A stretch of 64,000 nucleotides of DNA from Hirundichthys speculiger (taxonomy: Eukaryota > Chordata > Actinopteri > Beloniformes > Exocoetidae). The translations under genes were made by a program, and so were the position numbers. Shown here piece by piece: positions 33,748 through 45,274 of the stretch; position 1 is the stretch's first letter, and each line of letters starts with the position of its first letter. A model generated the notes under the pieces. That model had not been told where the DNA came from. It saw nothing but the letters and a program-made list of their open reading frames with translations, and made no database searches. The stretch is taken from contig JAGFBZ010002341.1 in NCBI GenBank assembly GCA_018398805.1, positions 62,001-126,000 on the forward strand. The letters are read 5' to 3'.

Positions 33748-34085
33748 GGCAACACACACTCCATCCATTATCTATACCCGTTTCATCCTCTGAAGGGTCA
33801 CGGGGATCTGCTGGAGCCTATCCCAGCCGCCTACGGGCGAAAGGCAGGGGTACACCCTGGACAGGTCGCCAGTCCATCGCAGGGCCACATGCAGACAAAC
33901 AACCATGCACACTCACAATCACTCCTACGGGCAATTTAGAACCATCAATTAACCTGACATGCATGTCTTTGGACTGTGGGAGGAAGCCGGAGTACCCGGA
34001 GGAAACCCACGCAAGCACGAGGAGAACATGCAAACTCCACACAGAAAGGCCCCTGCCGAGGTTCGAACCAGGAACGTGACACACC
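33748..34085 (-). repeat. tRNA-headed SINE-like repeat, reverse orientation
   Basis: Read on the - strand it starts with a head containing GGTTCGAACC and runs through the body (acatgcatgtctttggactg region) to the tail cattatctatacccg. It is nearly full length compared with the copy at 21086. Confidence 0.75.
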
Positions 34086-34412
34086 CCATGTGTAGGAATA
34101 AAAAAAATCTCACACTTAAAAAAAAGATACATAACATGCAAAGTCAAAGCATGCATCCCCTATAAAGTGACCCCGTCACATATGTATACTTGTGTTTGTT
34201 TTTATTTTCTTGATAAAGCTGATTGTTTTTTTTTTTTTTTGGAGAAAACAGAGCACCAGGAGAAAACCCATATGCATACACTGCCTGGCCAAAAAAAGTC
34301 ACCAAGGTTTAAGGTTTTACAAGGAAGCTTTTGCCTTTCTTTTTTTCCTTGAACCCAAATTTCCTGTTCCTTGTGTCATGTCTTATTACTCTTTGCTGCC
34401 AGGCTTTATGTT

Positions 34413-35762
34413 TTAACCATGATCTGTGATCATAGTTGTTAATTGTGTCATGGCATCTGTTAAATGTGTTTTGACACCTGTTAATTGTGAAATGACATCT
34501 GTTAATTGTGTTATGGAATCTGTTAGATGTGTTTTGACACCTGTTAATTGTGTCATGGCATCTGTTAATTCTGTTTTGACACCTATTATTTGTGTTTTCA
34601 TATCCATTATATCTTTTTTGAGATCTGTTAATTGTTTTTGGACATCTGGTATCGTGAAATCAGAGCAAATATCCATCATCTTTTGTAAGACATCAGGGAA
34701 ATAAGTGCAACATTGAGACTGAAAAACTTTTGTCTCTTTTTCATCTATGTCTGTCCAAGTTTCGTCCTGTGTTTTCAAACCACCGTCTTGTTTATTGTCG
34801 CAATCTGAAATGTGTTCATCATTCCTGGTTTTCATCTCTGGGAGTAAAAAGGAAACTTGTGCTTTTTCAGACAATTCAATATCATTTGGTTCTGACTTGA
34901 TGTCATGGGTTTCTTTGTTTTTCAGCTGTCCTGCAAAAAGTACGAATGACTCCTGGCATTTTAAGATGTTAAACAAGGAATCTTCCAGGAATTGCATATA
35001 TTCTTTGGTTCTATTTTCCATAGGAATGTCTTTGATGTGGGGACAAGTTTCATCTTCAGACTGTTCAAAGTCATAAAATTCTGATCTCTTTTTCAGGTAT
35101 TGAGATGCTATCTCACTGCTTTCTTTTACAAAACACAGCAGTCCGTCCTGGAGCAACTTTAGCTGGTTTGTATTCCTGCTGGAGCTGCATTGCCAGTTGG
35201 CAGCATTTTCCACCTTCAGGCTCTCTCTGGCTGTGGGAGAAGGTTGTGATTCGTTACGGGACAGGGATCGAACATAAATCTCTGCACACTTTTTAAATGT
35301 CTCTTTGCTTAAACATTTCTTTTCCCTGTATTGTGTCCTCAAATTGTGCGTATCCTTTATAGTTGTATGTATATAGGAGCATAAAGCATTTTTCTCCTCA
35401 TCATTACACTTAGAGAAAAGCTCCAATACATCTACCTGGTTTTTGTTTTGAACCTGTGGTTGCTGTACACTGTGATCTGCATCAAGTATTTTTTCCCCCG
35501 TTGTCTCATAAAGTTGGGTGTTCAGCCGTGAAATGAAACAGTTTTCATGGTACAATTTTTCTTCAATTTCTTCCTGTTCTTTTGCTAAACGACCCCATTC
35601 AGAATAGAGAACCCTTCTCTCGTCTATCCAGCTTGCTTCCTGGTAGGTATATTCCCCTATGTAATTTAGTTGCATGTTGTCGTACAAATTACCTATTTTG
35701 TTAAAAAGTTGTAGGTAAGTGTGGGTTTCTGTTCTGTCCTTGTATGTATATATCGAGCGCAA
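34413..35762 (-). CDS. unrecognised intact coiled-coil protein of about 420 residues
   Basis: This is the longest open frame here that I cannot assign to a transposon. It is open from 35771 to the stop at 34413-34415. The first ATG is at 35673-35675 (A at -3), giving 420 residues; the 449-codon form would need a TTG start. The middle is polar and Glu/Lys-rich, without domains I recognise. About the last 75 residues form a heptad array (LTDAMTQ, LTGVKTH, LTDSITQ, LTDVISQ) encoded by 21-bp DNA repeats, which predicts a Leu-rich coiled coil. No signal peptide or membrane segment is seen. The upstream DNA looks like a promoter. No function can be assigned. It might be a lineage-specific host gene, a retrocopy or a transposon gene. 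Confidence 0.5.
   Translation of the reverse strand: MRSIYTYKDRTETHTYLQLFNKIGNLYDNMQLNYIGEYTYQEASWIDERRVLYSEWGRLAKEQEEIEEKLYHENCFISRLNTQLYETTGEKILDADHSVQQPQVQNKNQVDVLELFSKCNDEEKNALCSYIHTTIKDTHNLRTQYREKKCLSKETFKKCAEIYVRSLSRNESQPSPTARESLKVENAANWQCSSSRNTNQLKLLQDGLLCFVKESSEIASQYLKKRSEFYDFEQSEDETCPHIKDIPMENRTKEYMQFLEDSLFNILKCQESFVLFAGQLKNKETHDIKSEPNDIELSEKAQVSFLLPEMKTRNDEHISDCDNKQDGGLKTQDETWTDIDEKETKVFQSQCCTYFPDVLQKMMDICSDFTIPDVQKQLTDLKKDIMDMKTQIIGVKTELTDAMTQLTGVKTHLTDSITQLTDVISQLTGVKTHLTDAMTQLTTMITDHG
34438..34640. repeat. 21-bp tandem repeats encoding the heptads
   Basis: About nine units of the type gtgttttgacacctgttaatt lie in register (+ strand), each with two to eight differences. All keep the - strand reading frame open, which matches the 7-residue protein repeat. 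Confidence 0.8.
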
Positions 35763-35853
35763 GCAATGACGTCACATAGGGGGTGGCGTGACACACGTGA
35801 TTTGCTCCATATCCACTTGGAGTTCTACAAATCACGTGACACACGTGATTTGT
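35740..35853 (-). promoter_or_regulatory. promoter-like region upstream of the 420-residue frame
   Basis: Within 180 bp before the ATG there is a TATA-like gatatatacata (about 35745-35756), a perfect CRE palindrome TGACGTCA (35767-35774) and three CACGTG E-boxes (35794-35799, 35833-35838, 35842-35847). The last two form CAAATCACGTG-aca-CACGTGATTTG (35828-35852). CREs bind CREB/ATF and E-boxes bind bHLH proteins such as USF or MYC. The cluster is seen directly; its activity is inference. Confidence 0.45.
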
Positions 35854-35854
35854 G

Positions 35855-36900
35855 ACACGCACGGATGGCACTGAGGACGCCCCCCCCCCCATCACCACCA
35901 CCACCACTGTCCGTATGTAAGGCACCAAACATAGGTAGAACTAGAAAAGCACTCGGAGAGCGCATGGATCCAGAAAGTGATCCGGCACAGCTGATCCATT
36001 TGATGGCATCGTGTTTCTGCTACGACTAATGATGCGTTCAGCTGTACTCGTAAATTTGAAACTTGAAGTCGGAAAAGCATTAAAATTTAGCATCAACCAG
36101 GGGTTTTCGTTTCATTTCTTTAACTGTTCGTTTTTTGTTTTTGTTTTTTGTTTTTTTTTTGGTTGTTATTTTCTTTTCATGTTCCATGACGTTCCAGTTT
36201 TTTAACTGGGAAGCGGTCAGTTGTGAGGTTATGTTGTTCGGAGCTCCAAGTTCCGATTTTCAATGTAAATGTAACGCACCATTTCGACCCCGGGGTCCTA
36301 AGGGGTGCTGTGTTTGCCTGTTGCGCTAACCATGGTGATCATAAACAACTGCAATAACTGAGCTGGTGATCTTTCTGCCACATTAGGCCAGAAAAAAGGG
36401 AGGAGAAAAATCAGTGTTTATTTTAAGAACCAAAGGATATCCTTTGCTTGTTTTCCCAGGTGTGAAAAATGCTTGTTTTGTAATGTTGAGGAGTCATTTG
36501 GACTTACCTGAAGTTGGCTAAAAAAAAATACTTTTTATTTTTATTGTATGAATCTGTTGTTCAAGTTCTTATACTTTTGGTTTCATACATATTGTAATCT
36601 TTCTAATCATTTATATGAAGGCACAAGTGTGAATCATTTAACTTTTATTTTGTTATACATTTTTGGACATTCCCTTTTTGTTAGAAGTTACAGTCAAAGT
36701 TTTTGTAATGAGATTCTTTATCCTGCTGAGATCAGCAAATGTTTAAATAAAACATGCAGAAGAAAACACATCAAGTTTTGAAGAGTGATTAACATATAAG
36801 ACAAATAACAAGTTGATCATGTAAGGCGAGTGTTAACTAGATAGGACTTTGTCTACAAATATTAATTCAGTTCGAAAACCCACAATTCCAATGACAGCTC
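35855..36900. other. unassigned stretch with possible MITE
   Basis: atgatgcgttcagctgtact near 36030 and caatgtaaatgtaacgcacc near 36275 may be the two ends of a small MITE. Otherwise nothing is recognised up to the C run. Confidence 0.3.
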
Positions 36901-36902
36901 AG

Positions 36903-36925
36903 CCCCCCCCCCCCCCCCCCCCCCC
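36903..36925. repeat. poly(C) run of 23
   Basis: Uninterrupted C homopolymer; its length is probably uncertain in the assembly. Confidence 0.9.
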
Positions 36926-37299
36926 AGTTTAAAAATCCTATCTGGAGCTATACATTATCATAATGAATCTACTTTGAATCAAACACAACATTTGCTGAAA
37001 GTACAGACTATAACAGAGGTTATAATTTCTTCACAGTCATTTCTGTCTGGCTCCTCAGCTCTTGGGGAATCGGCTAAGTGAAATCATAAAATAGTTAAGT
37101 TTGCAGTACATCAACTTGTAATTTAAATGTTAGTATTCATACAGTATTCCTTTCACAGATGACACAAAAACGTAATTATATTCAATCAAATCTGAGCCAA
37201 ATTCAGAATGGCATTTTATTCAGTATTTGTTTTAATTCTGGTAAATGTATTCATAAAAATAACATGTTTCAAATGGGATAAATGTATTTTAAAGATAAG

Positions 37300-37670
37300 A
37301 AAGATAAGATGTACTTTATTAATCCCAGGACTGAGTAATTATTGGGCAGCAGCACCATGACATACAAAAAAAAGTAAAAATATCTAAATAAATTGGAAAG
37401 AATTAGTATTATCCAAAGAATGTCTATACATATTTACATCTTATACATTAATGGTTGGTGAGTCAGACATTGACTGCATTTGCACATCACTTTTAGTGTG
37501 CAAATTAATAAAAGTCAGCAGTGCCAGTAACAATCAAACTGAGTTATAGTAGAGGGTGGATGGCATGTGACAGGAAAGATTTCCTGTATCTGTCCGTTCA
37601 ACAGTGGAGCTATAAGAGTCTGTTGGAGAAGGTGCTCCGCTGTCTGTCCAGTGGGGGGTGGGGGGCACGG
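37300..37670. repeat. fish interspersed repeat of LINE type
   Basis: Phrases such as gatgtactttattaatccca, gacaggaaagatttcctgta and ttggagaaggtgctccgctg are ones I recall from an abundant fish retroelement. Class and orientation cannot be fixed from the sequence alone. A related fragment (tttatcctttggggataaag) lies near 8097. Confidence 0.45.
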
Positions 37671-37989
37671 CTTTGTGTTGTCTTTCACATGATTTTTCAT
37701 GTGCTGGTATAAATTTATTGTATGTTACCGCCTTTTTAATGAATGGTAATTCTTTAATTTTCAGCCGGAAAATAAAGCTATACAGCACGCCTCTCGCTCT
37801 CTGCCCATCTTCTGCTCAGTCTGTGCTGCTTATGTGTGGTTCTGGCCGGGCCTAGCTGACTGAGCCTGCTTGCTAGCTTGCTTATTTGTCTGCATGGCAC
37901 CACAGAGCCACAGGATGGTACAACATCCAAGCACGAGAGCAGGGAAGCCAGATCGTGTGTTTGATGAAACCGCAGCAGTTTCGCTTTAC

Positions 37990-39370
37990 TTTCTCTCCTG
38001 TAATAAAGTGTCAATCTCATCATACTGGTATCAATCAATATCAATACCAGACTTGGGGGATCTAGTTGGTTCATAACAAACCAGAAGATCCTGAATGTGT
38101 TTTGGCCTTGAACCATTCGGTTCTTTGTAAACTAACAGCAGCATTTTGAAATCAATTCTTTGACAAACAGGAATCCAGTGTAAAGATCTGAGGACTGGAG
38201 TTATATGATCCACTTTCCTGGTGTTAGTGAGGACTCGAGCAGCAGTGTTCTGGACTAACTGCAGCTGTCTGATGGAATTTTTAAGGAGACCTGTCAGGAC
38301 AGCCTTACAGTAGTCTAGTCTACTGAAGATAAATGCATGGACAAGTTTTTCTCAATCCAGCACAGACATCAGTCCTTTAATCCTGGACATGTTCTTTAAG
38401 TGATAATAGGCCGACTTCACAACTGTCTTGATGTGATGACTGAGTCCATTACTACACCCAGATTTATGGCTTTGTTGTTGGTTTCTAACTTGACTTTTAA
38501 TCTTTCTTCCTTGGCTCCAAAACTCTTATTATAGTTTCATCTTCATTTAACTGAAGGAAGTTACACATACAATCTCTAATTTGATCAATGCATCCGATAA
38601 GTGTTTGGATCGGACTATAGTCTCTAGGTGAGATGTAGTTTTATGTAGATTTGTGTGTCAACATATTTTGTCGTTTTTCATAATTTGAATGAGTTGGAGC
38701 ATTTTGATAGCTGTGGCCCGAAGATGGAGCTTTGGGGAACTCCACTGGCTATTTTAGTTTGCTCAGATTTATAGTTACCTATAGACACAAAGTAGTCCCT
38801 GTCTTTTAGTCAGGACTTAAACCAATTAACTACAGAGCCAGAAAGTCCTACCCAGTTTTTCAGCCGGTCTAGTAATAGTCATATGTATAGTTGACCATGT
38901 CAAATGCAGCACTGAGATCCAGTAGTACCAGGACTGAAATGTTTCCATTATCTGAGTTCAAGTGGATGTCATTAAAGACCTTAACTAGAGGAGTCTTAGT
39001 GCTGTGATGTGGCTGAAGACCTCACTGGTAGACATCAAAGCAGTTATTAAAAAGTTGTGTAAGTTGTTGAATGATGCTTTTTCTATAATCTTACTAAGAA
39101 AGGGGAGGTTTGATATCGGGCTGTAGCTGCTCATGAGTGACAGGTGTCAGATGTTCTTTTTCAGGAGTGGTTTGATGACGACCATTTTTAGGGCGTGAGG
39201 GAAGACACCTGAAAGAAGGACTCATTTACAATCAGTAAAATTTCTGGGGCCATGCATCCTGAAACAGTCTTGAAAAACCCTGTTGGCAGGGTATCAAGAC
39301 AGCAAGTGGGTGGTTTTCAGATGGCAAATGATATCATCCAGGGTTTTTGGACTGATTGGAGAAAAGTGTG
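37990..39370 (-). mobile_element. L2/Rex-like non-LTR retrotransposon, 3' part
   Basis: The - strand gives VHAFIFSRLDYCKAVLTGLL, QLQLVQNTAARVLTNTRK, DHITPVLRSLHWIPVCQRID and FKMLLLVYKEPNG in order. Worn RT sequence lies upstream to about 39370 with stops. Same clade as 30110-30540 but a different subfamily. Confidence 0.75.
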
Positions 39371-39605
39371 TCATGGTCCATCTACTCCATCCATCCATCA
39401 TCTTTTTCTTAATTCGTTGTCAGGTTGCGGGGGCAGCAACTTAAGCAGAGAGGCCCAGACCTCTCTCCCCCCAGCTGCCTCCATCAGCTCCTCTGAGGTG
39501 CTCCCAGGCCAGCCGAGACATGCAGTCTCTCCAGTGTGTCCTGGGTTTGCCTTGTTGTCTTCTCCCAGTTGAACATGCCCAAAACACCACTCCAGGGAGG
39601 TGTCC

Positions 39606-40660
39606 AGGCATGGACTGGCCATCGGGCGTACCGGGCAATGCCCGGTGGGCCGACGCACATTTGTGGCCCAGGTCTGTCATAAAAAAAAAAAAAAAAAAAG
39701 TATATAGTTTTTATGACCACGACGGTAACGGACTGGTAGTCGGCTCATAAAAATTTCCGAGGGGGGGGGGGGGGACGACGACACACACTCAACAAACTCA
39801 AGAAAGAGACACTGACAGCTAATCAGACAAGCGCTACAGTGCTGCGCTGATATGAACGCAGTATGAACGTTATTTTCTGCTGAAGGGAGGGGGTGGAGGC
39901 GGGGCGGGGCCTTGCGAAGACACGAAGTGGCCCATTGGTTGATTTTCTTGACGGACATTGGGCTAGTCCAATGAAATTTCTCAGCTCTCGTTGGCCCGCC
40001 CCTCCCATCCCTCCTGAACAAATTTTGCCGTTTGGCCTGACCGGAGAGTGTGGTGGCTCGTGGATGAGTATGGAAATGGAGAAAAAAGCACAAAAGCGAA
40101 AGGGAGGAGCAGAAAAGCTCAGAGAACGGAGACAAAAAAAATTAAAAGTGGATGCAGCAAAATGTGCCAAAATCACGGAAATGTTTTCAACCACAAGCTC
40201 GGGGGCGGGGGCCGCGGGGCCGTCGAGTGAACAGGTGGTTGTCGGAGAAGAAGCGGACGAGGAGAGGGAGAAGGAGGAGGAGGAGGAGGAGGATGAGGAG
40301 GAGGAGAGAGATGAGACCCAGCAGCAGGGCGATATTGAGGTCAGAATAGCTATTTGGAGGTGATCACTGTGTGTGTGTGTGTGGTTTAGTCTTTGTTGTC
40401 AAATAATGCTTTGAGTAGATTTGGTGTCCAATTTACAGTGTTAAGTGTGTTAAAATATTAGTGAAACATTGCTTTGCTGAAATGCATGATAAATAATTTA
40501 TTTTAATTTTTGAAACTTCACTATGTGCACATAGTATACAACATGCAGCATGTGCTTCCGCATATCGTATAAATAACCGGCATTTTTGATCCCCGGCGTA
40601 TGGTGGGCCGCCAGGGATCAAAAATGCCCGGGCCATTTTTTGGTCCCAGTCCAGCCCTCG
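39606..40660 (+). mobile_element. ZMYM1-like (TTF-finger) hAT element, internally deleted
   Basis: The ends are a worn inverted repeat containing GGACTGG, in gcatggactggcc and in the complement of the right end (gggctggactggg). They are flanked on both sides by AGGTGTCCAG, so the exact boundary can shift by a few bases. The element keeps a start exon (see 40064-40363) but none of the TTF finger or catalytic core, so it cannot move by itself. Confidence 0.65.
40064..40363 (+). pseudogene. N-terminal exon of a ZMYM1-like hAT transposase
   Basis: An ATG at 40064 or just after opens a frame with KRKGGAEKLRERRQKKLK, DAAKCAKITEMFSTTSS and a run of Glu/Asp. This is the typical N-terminus of the fish zinc-finger-MYM-type-1-like transposase. 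The frame is open further upstream to 39893, but that part is probably leader. It ends without the TTF zinc finger. Confidence 0.6.
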
Positions 40661-41065
40661 AGGTGTCCAGGGGGCATCTTAACCAGATGCCCAAACCACC
40701 TCAACTGGTTCCTCTTGATGTGAAGGAGACTCTAACTTGAGTCTCTCCTGAAAGGCCGAACATCTCACCCTATCTCACAGGTGGCCTCACCAAACTCCAT
40801 CCACATCTGAGTTTTTGCCTCAGGGTACTGCCAAGGCTCCAGCCCATTTGGCCTGTCGACACCTGCCTGCTGCTTCCAGAGTCCCACAGGCTAACCAAGC
40901 CCGGTAGGACTCCTTCTTTACCCTGACAGCCTCTCTTACCCGAGGTGTCCACCACCAACAACCTTACGACCACAGCTCCAGTCATCCGCTTCGGCACTGG
41001 AGATGTGGATCAGGGCCTGTTCCGACTCAATATCCCTGACCTCCTTCTGGATGCGGTTGAAGCTC

Positions 41066-41200
41066 AGTCAGTAGGGTTGGGAATCGAGAACCGGTTCCTG
41101 TAGAGAACCGGTTCCGTGTGTTTCAATTCCATGGAACTGTTTGGCAGTTTATCTAGCGATTCTCTTATCGATTCCAACCAGCATGAATCTCACGTAATTG
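41066..41200. repeat. hAT-like element end (agggttgggaatcgagaacc)
   Basis: gtagggttgggaatcgagaa with two ccggttc motifs is a terminus seen in a common fish hAT family. The other end was not located. Confidence 0.35.
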
Positions 41201-41551
41201 TCTGGTCTGCCTCCATCACATGTTTGTGGTTGATCCCAACCAGGGCTGTTTTATGGGGGTGAATTGTTTTATTTTTTTCAGCCCCTGGTTCCTGATGTTG
41301 AAATAAAGGGGGCGAGGAAAACAACCCCCTAATTTTACTCAGCATCATGTTTGTCATTGATGATGATGTCATTGATTTTTTTTTTCTTATTCAATAAATT
41401 GGTCCTGGTTTTTTACTTTCTGCCTCATTTACATTTTCTACAACTAACTTGATTTCTTTTTTTAAATTAAATGTCCATTATATTGACAGACCAGAATATG
41501 AGGGGAAAAAAAAACAGCGATAGACAGTGTTAAATTGCACCAAAAACATTT

Positions 41552-41557
41552 TTTATT
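41552..41557 (-). terminator. candidate distal polyadenylation signal
   Basis: AATAAA on the - strand at the edge of the repeat-poor block. It is followed by atgtttttggtg, a GT-rich stretch. Confidence 0.3.
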
Positions 41558-43134
41558 CTATAAAAGAAGAAGGAAGGGAGGGGAGAAATAATCACAAATG
41601 TACAGGGAGAATCTGACTTTTAAACACCATGAGTCACAGTATCAAAAAGCTCACGTTTTTCTCACTGATCTTTACACATTTGTTCTGTACAAATACAAAA
41701 AGAAACAAAAATATTATTAATAATTGTATTATTATGATAACTGCATTGCACTGAGTAAATATAGTACTGGCCCATAAATTACTGCATTCAATAGAAAATA
41801 CCTAAAGTTTTGGATTTGCAGAAGAAGTGATTCGCGGTGAGTCGAGGCACTCGCACACAAACGGATACAGTCAGTGACGTCACCCTCAGACATGAACGCC
41901 GCCTCAGCAGGGATGAAACGCTTTCAGCGCATCTGTTTCACACGTGAACATTCCTGCTGTTGCACATGAAGACATGTTAGAGAAGAATACTGAAGAAAAC
42001 ACACTTGCATCAACTAAAAGAAGAAGGGAAAAAAAAACAACAGAAAACAAACTAGATACGCAACAATCTCTCCAATTCCAACGCCAGTGAACAGATTTAG
42101 TCTGGGCTGTCGTCGGTAAGCTCTTGTGTTACTCCTGACTGTTGATCCTCAGTGTGACTGTATTGGTTTGAGTGTGTGGTTGTGTGGGAATTCAACTACA
42201 GAGCTGCTACGGTGTTTCACCAGAGCTGATCGGTGTGCTTGTAATGCAACGGGCCTTTATCTGCTCCAAAGTAACTCCTTCATGTGCTGCACCGGGTGAA
42301 AGTTCCTAGAAATAAAAGGAGCCTAATAAAAACATCTAACGGGTCAGTTCACGCTCCTCCTCACAAGCTTCCGGTGGTGTTTTTGCTTTAATGATGACTT
42401 TGATTTTTCTGCCTGAGATTTCTGTTCAGTCATGACAAAGTTCAAGTGAAATGAGGTTACATTTGTGGCTCTAAAGGGATTGGGAAGTTTACAGACGAAT
42501 TTAAAGAAGCCCTTCCAAGAACCACAATCCTGATTACTGGATAATAGCACAGGTATCACAATTATTATTATTTTTTTGCTTTTGCGTGGGCATTAAGTAA
42601 TTTTCAGTGCTGTGATCAACACAGATGCGCTCAATTCAAGTCAGAGCCTCCTGAGGAGCCTCAGTTCCTGTAGATTCATGCTGTTGCTTCTAACTTTACA
42701 AAACGTGCGTCGCTCTGCGTGGGATTCGGAGTGACACCGGTTTGTACCGCTATACTGAGCATCACAAGCTCCCCCTAAGGAAGAAACTTTAACATTTAAC
42801 GCATAACATCACTACAAAAACAGCACATATTTAGTCTCATGGAGTTAGTTGACAGCTAACAAAATAGTACTTATAATGGGAGGGGTTTTTTTTTCTTCTA
42901 ATTACATCAAGTGGGGTCCTGTGAAGTACTGGAGCAGCTTGTGTCACAGCGCTTTTGGTTTGGAGAATCAGTTAAACAACTCAGTCATAGCCACGACTAT
43001 ATTGATGATTTTTTTTTTTTCTACATCAGGTATTTAGCAGAAAGTCCAAGTCTCAACCCAGAGCACCGTCTCTATGACGCGTTGTGCCAAGCAGACCTCG
43101 TCACAGCCTGAAGCTAACGCAGCGTTAATCTGAA

Positions 43135-43775
43135 CTAGAACTGGGCGATACTGGGAATTTTGGTATTGATCCAATTCCAAGTAAAAACAGGGCCAGTATC
43201 GCCGATACCAATACCAATACCAATACCAATACTTTTTCATATTAAGCTTAATCTATCATGAACTTTTGTGATTTTTGTCTTTGGTTTATTTTGTTAAAAC
43301 CAAGAATAGAATTTCATCAAACTTTATGTCTTTAAACATTTTTGTGTAAATATTGCTTGGAGTTGAATTTCTGTTCATAATGTTTTTTTTCTAGCCCACC
43401 TTTTATATTATATCTTTCAATACTTGTGTAATGTTGTTTGCACTGTGTGCAGCTCTAAAAATGTCCCCGTCGTGGGGGTAAATAAAGGATTATCTAAGGT
43501 TATTTTATCTTAGATAACACCTTTCAATGGGATACATAACATGTACTGGGTTATTTCAAGGTCTTATATATTACACTATATTTTATTGAGTTGGCTCCAG
43601 TAACACGTACTTTGAAAGTTAATATGACTTGATGCTGAATGTGACCACTCTTATCTACCTGGATACTCTGTGTTGGAAAGAAAATCAATATTTTTACATG
43701 AGTATTGTTCGATACCAATACCAGCGTAGGTATCGATATTATCGATATTTGGATCGATCCGCCCACCTCTGATCT
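43135..43775. repeat. non-autonomous element with (gatacc/ggtatt)n ends
   Basis: gaactgggcgatactgggaa at the left and cgatccgcccacctct at the right are roughly inverted. Inside are ataccaataccaataccaat and tatcgatattatcgatattt. A retroposon-like tail, gggggtaaataaaggatta, lies near 43475. The flanks show no clean duplication. Confidence 0.5.
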
Positions 43776-45274
43776 GGACCGAAGTCGGGAGGTTTGAGCT
43801 GTTTTGGACGGTGTAAATGTGCTCCTGTCAGCCAGGTTTCCCACCAGAGTTCCTTCCTGATTCTCCAAACTGCGCTGTACACACCACAAAAAAAAAAAAA
43901 CAAAATAACAAAAAAAACGAGATCTTCTTCTAAAAGTTAGTGCACTCAATTTATGCAGCACCTGAGTAAATGATCTTTGCACCAAGGATGACAAAGTCTG
44001 TTTCCTCTGATTAAAGCATGAAATAGTCTCGGTTTCAAACAGGAGAAAACGTTTCGTTTCTGCCGTTTTATTCGGGATCTTCTCGACCTTTTCTGTGCAG
44101 TAAAAAAAAAAAACACTGGTGAACTGGCCACTTCCACCTGCTCCTTGTTTCCTCCTCAGACCTCACCTGAAGCTTGACTGACCCAAATCAACTACATCTC
44201 ACATTTAACAAAGTCTCGTTCTTTAAAAAACAAAAACAAACAAACACATATTTAAAAATCTTTTCCAGTGATGAAATGTTCAGCTCTGTCACCAGAAACA
44301 AACCCCCGTTAGTCATTTTAAATGAAATTTCTCTGGTCATCAGTGTCGAGGGAGCCCCTCCCCCCCTCCACGGTCTCACGCACACCGACATGCTCACCAA
44401 CGTCACTATAAGGAAACAAGAAGGCTATTCTCCATGCAACACAAGTGTGCACAACACAAGGGGGGGCCTTTTTTCTCTCTTTTTTTTTGTTCAAGAAAGT
44501 ACGAAACAAATGTATTAGATTTGGAGGGGGGGGGGGTGATGAAACACATTTCATCAAACCAACAGAGGAAGAAGAAAATCTTTTCACATTATCTAGTCAG
44601 TGTTAAAAATAGAAATTCACCCGTTACATTTACTCTGCACTTTTTGATTATATACATGTATGTACATGGATTTCTTTTAATTATCTCTCCTTAATGTTTT
44701 TTTTCTTTTAATTTTATCAACAGTTTACAAAAGAAAGAAAATTGCAATCAAATGCATATACTCTTCTAGAAAGATGTGCTTAGTAACTTTTTTTTTTTAT
44801 TATTTCTTTGAAGCAGAGGGGGACGCTAAGAGAAACGGGAACATTACATTGCTCTGCACGGCTGAAAAGAACTTGGAGCAAAGTTTGTCTTCAAGGAAAA
44901 AGTCAGTTTTCCTTATTTTGTACTCGCTTGAGGAACCAGATGGACCTTATGAGGGGACAAAAAAAAGAAGATTTGAAAAACCAGATTCAGTGACTGCTCG
45001 GATGGATCTTTCTGGTGTGCAGACCAAAAAAATGTGCCCGTTTCATGGCATGCACTCAGCTCGCAGGAGGCTTCTGCACGTCAGTCTCAGATATCATACG
45101 ATGAAAACTTGTTCTTAACATTTCGCTCTCACGTTCTGGCTTTTGAAATGACGACAACTCTGAATGGTTCTGTAGCAGAGTGTCTTGTTTTTTTTTTTTT
45201 TTTTTTTTTGGTAAAGGGTTAGGATCAGGATCAGGATGACAAACCCACATTCCCCTGATCACCGACAATGACTC

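Larger units (their letters stand above)
39385..41065. mobile_element. fish LINE fragment split by a hAT insertion
   Basis: The left half (39385-39605, with gggggcagcaacttaagcag and ccaggccagccgagacatg) and right half (40661-41065, with cagatgcccaaaccacctca) form one continuous element once 39606-40660 is removed. The junction string aggtgtccag is duplicated. The repeat is very common in fish; its exact clade is not certain. Confidence 0.6.

Noticed and set aside
34192..34416. Small + strand frame with runs of F and L
   Set aside because: It is a product of poly-T and has no coding signature.
35701..35928. - strand frame across the promoter-like region
   Set aside because: It is out of frame with the 420-residue protein, arises from ggt/gtg repeats and has no homology that I can see.
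39677..40194. - strand frames opposite the ZMYM1-like exon
   Set aside because: They are shadows of the GC-rich leader and coding exon of the hAT element.
43551..43994. 147-codon - strand frame
   Set aside because: It lies mostly inside the gatacc-type repeat and shows no protein motif.
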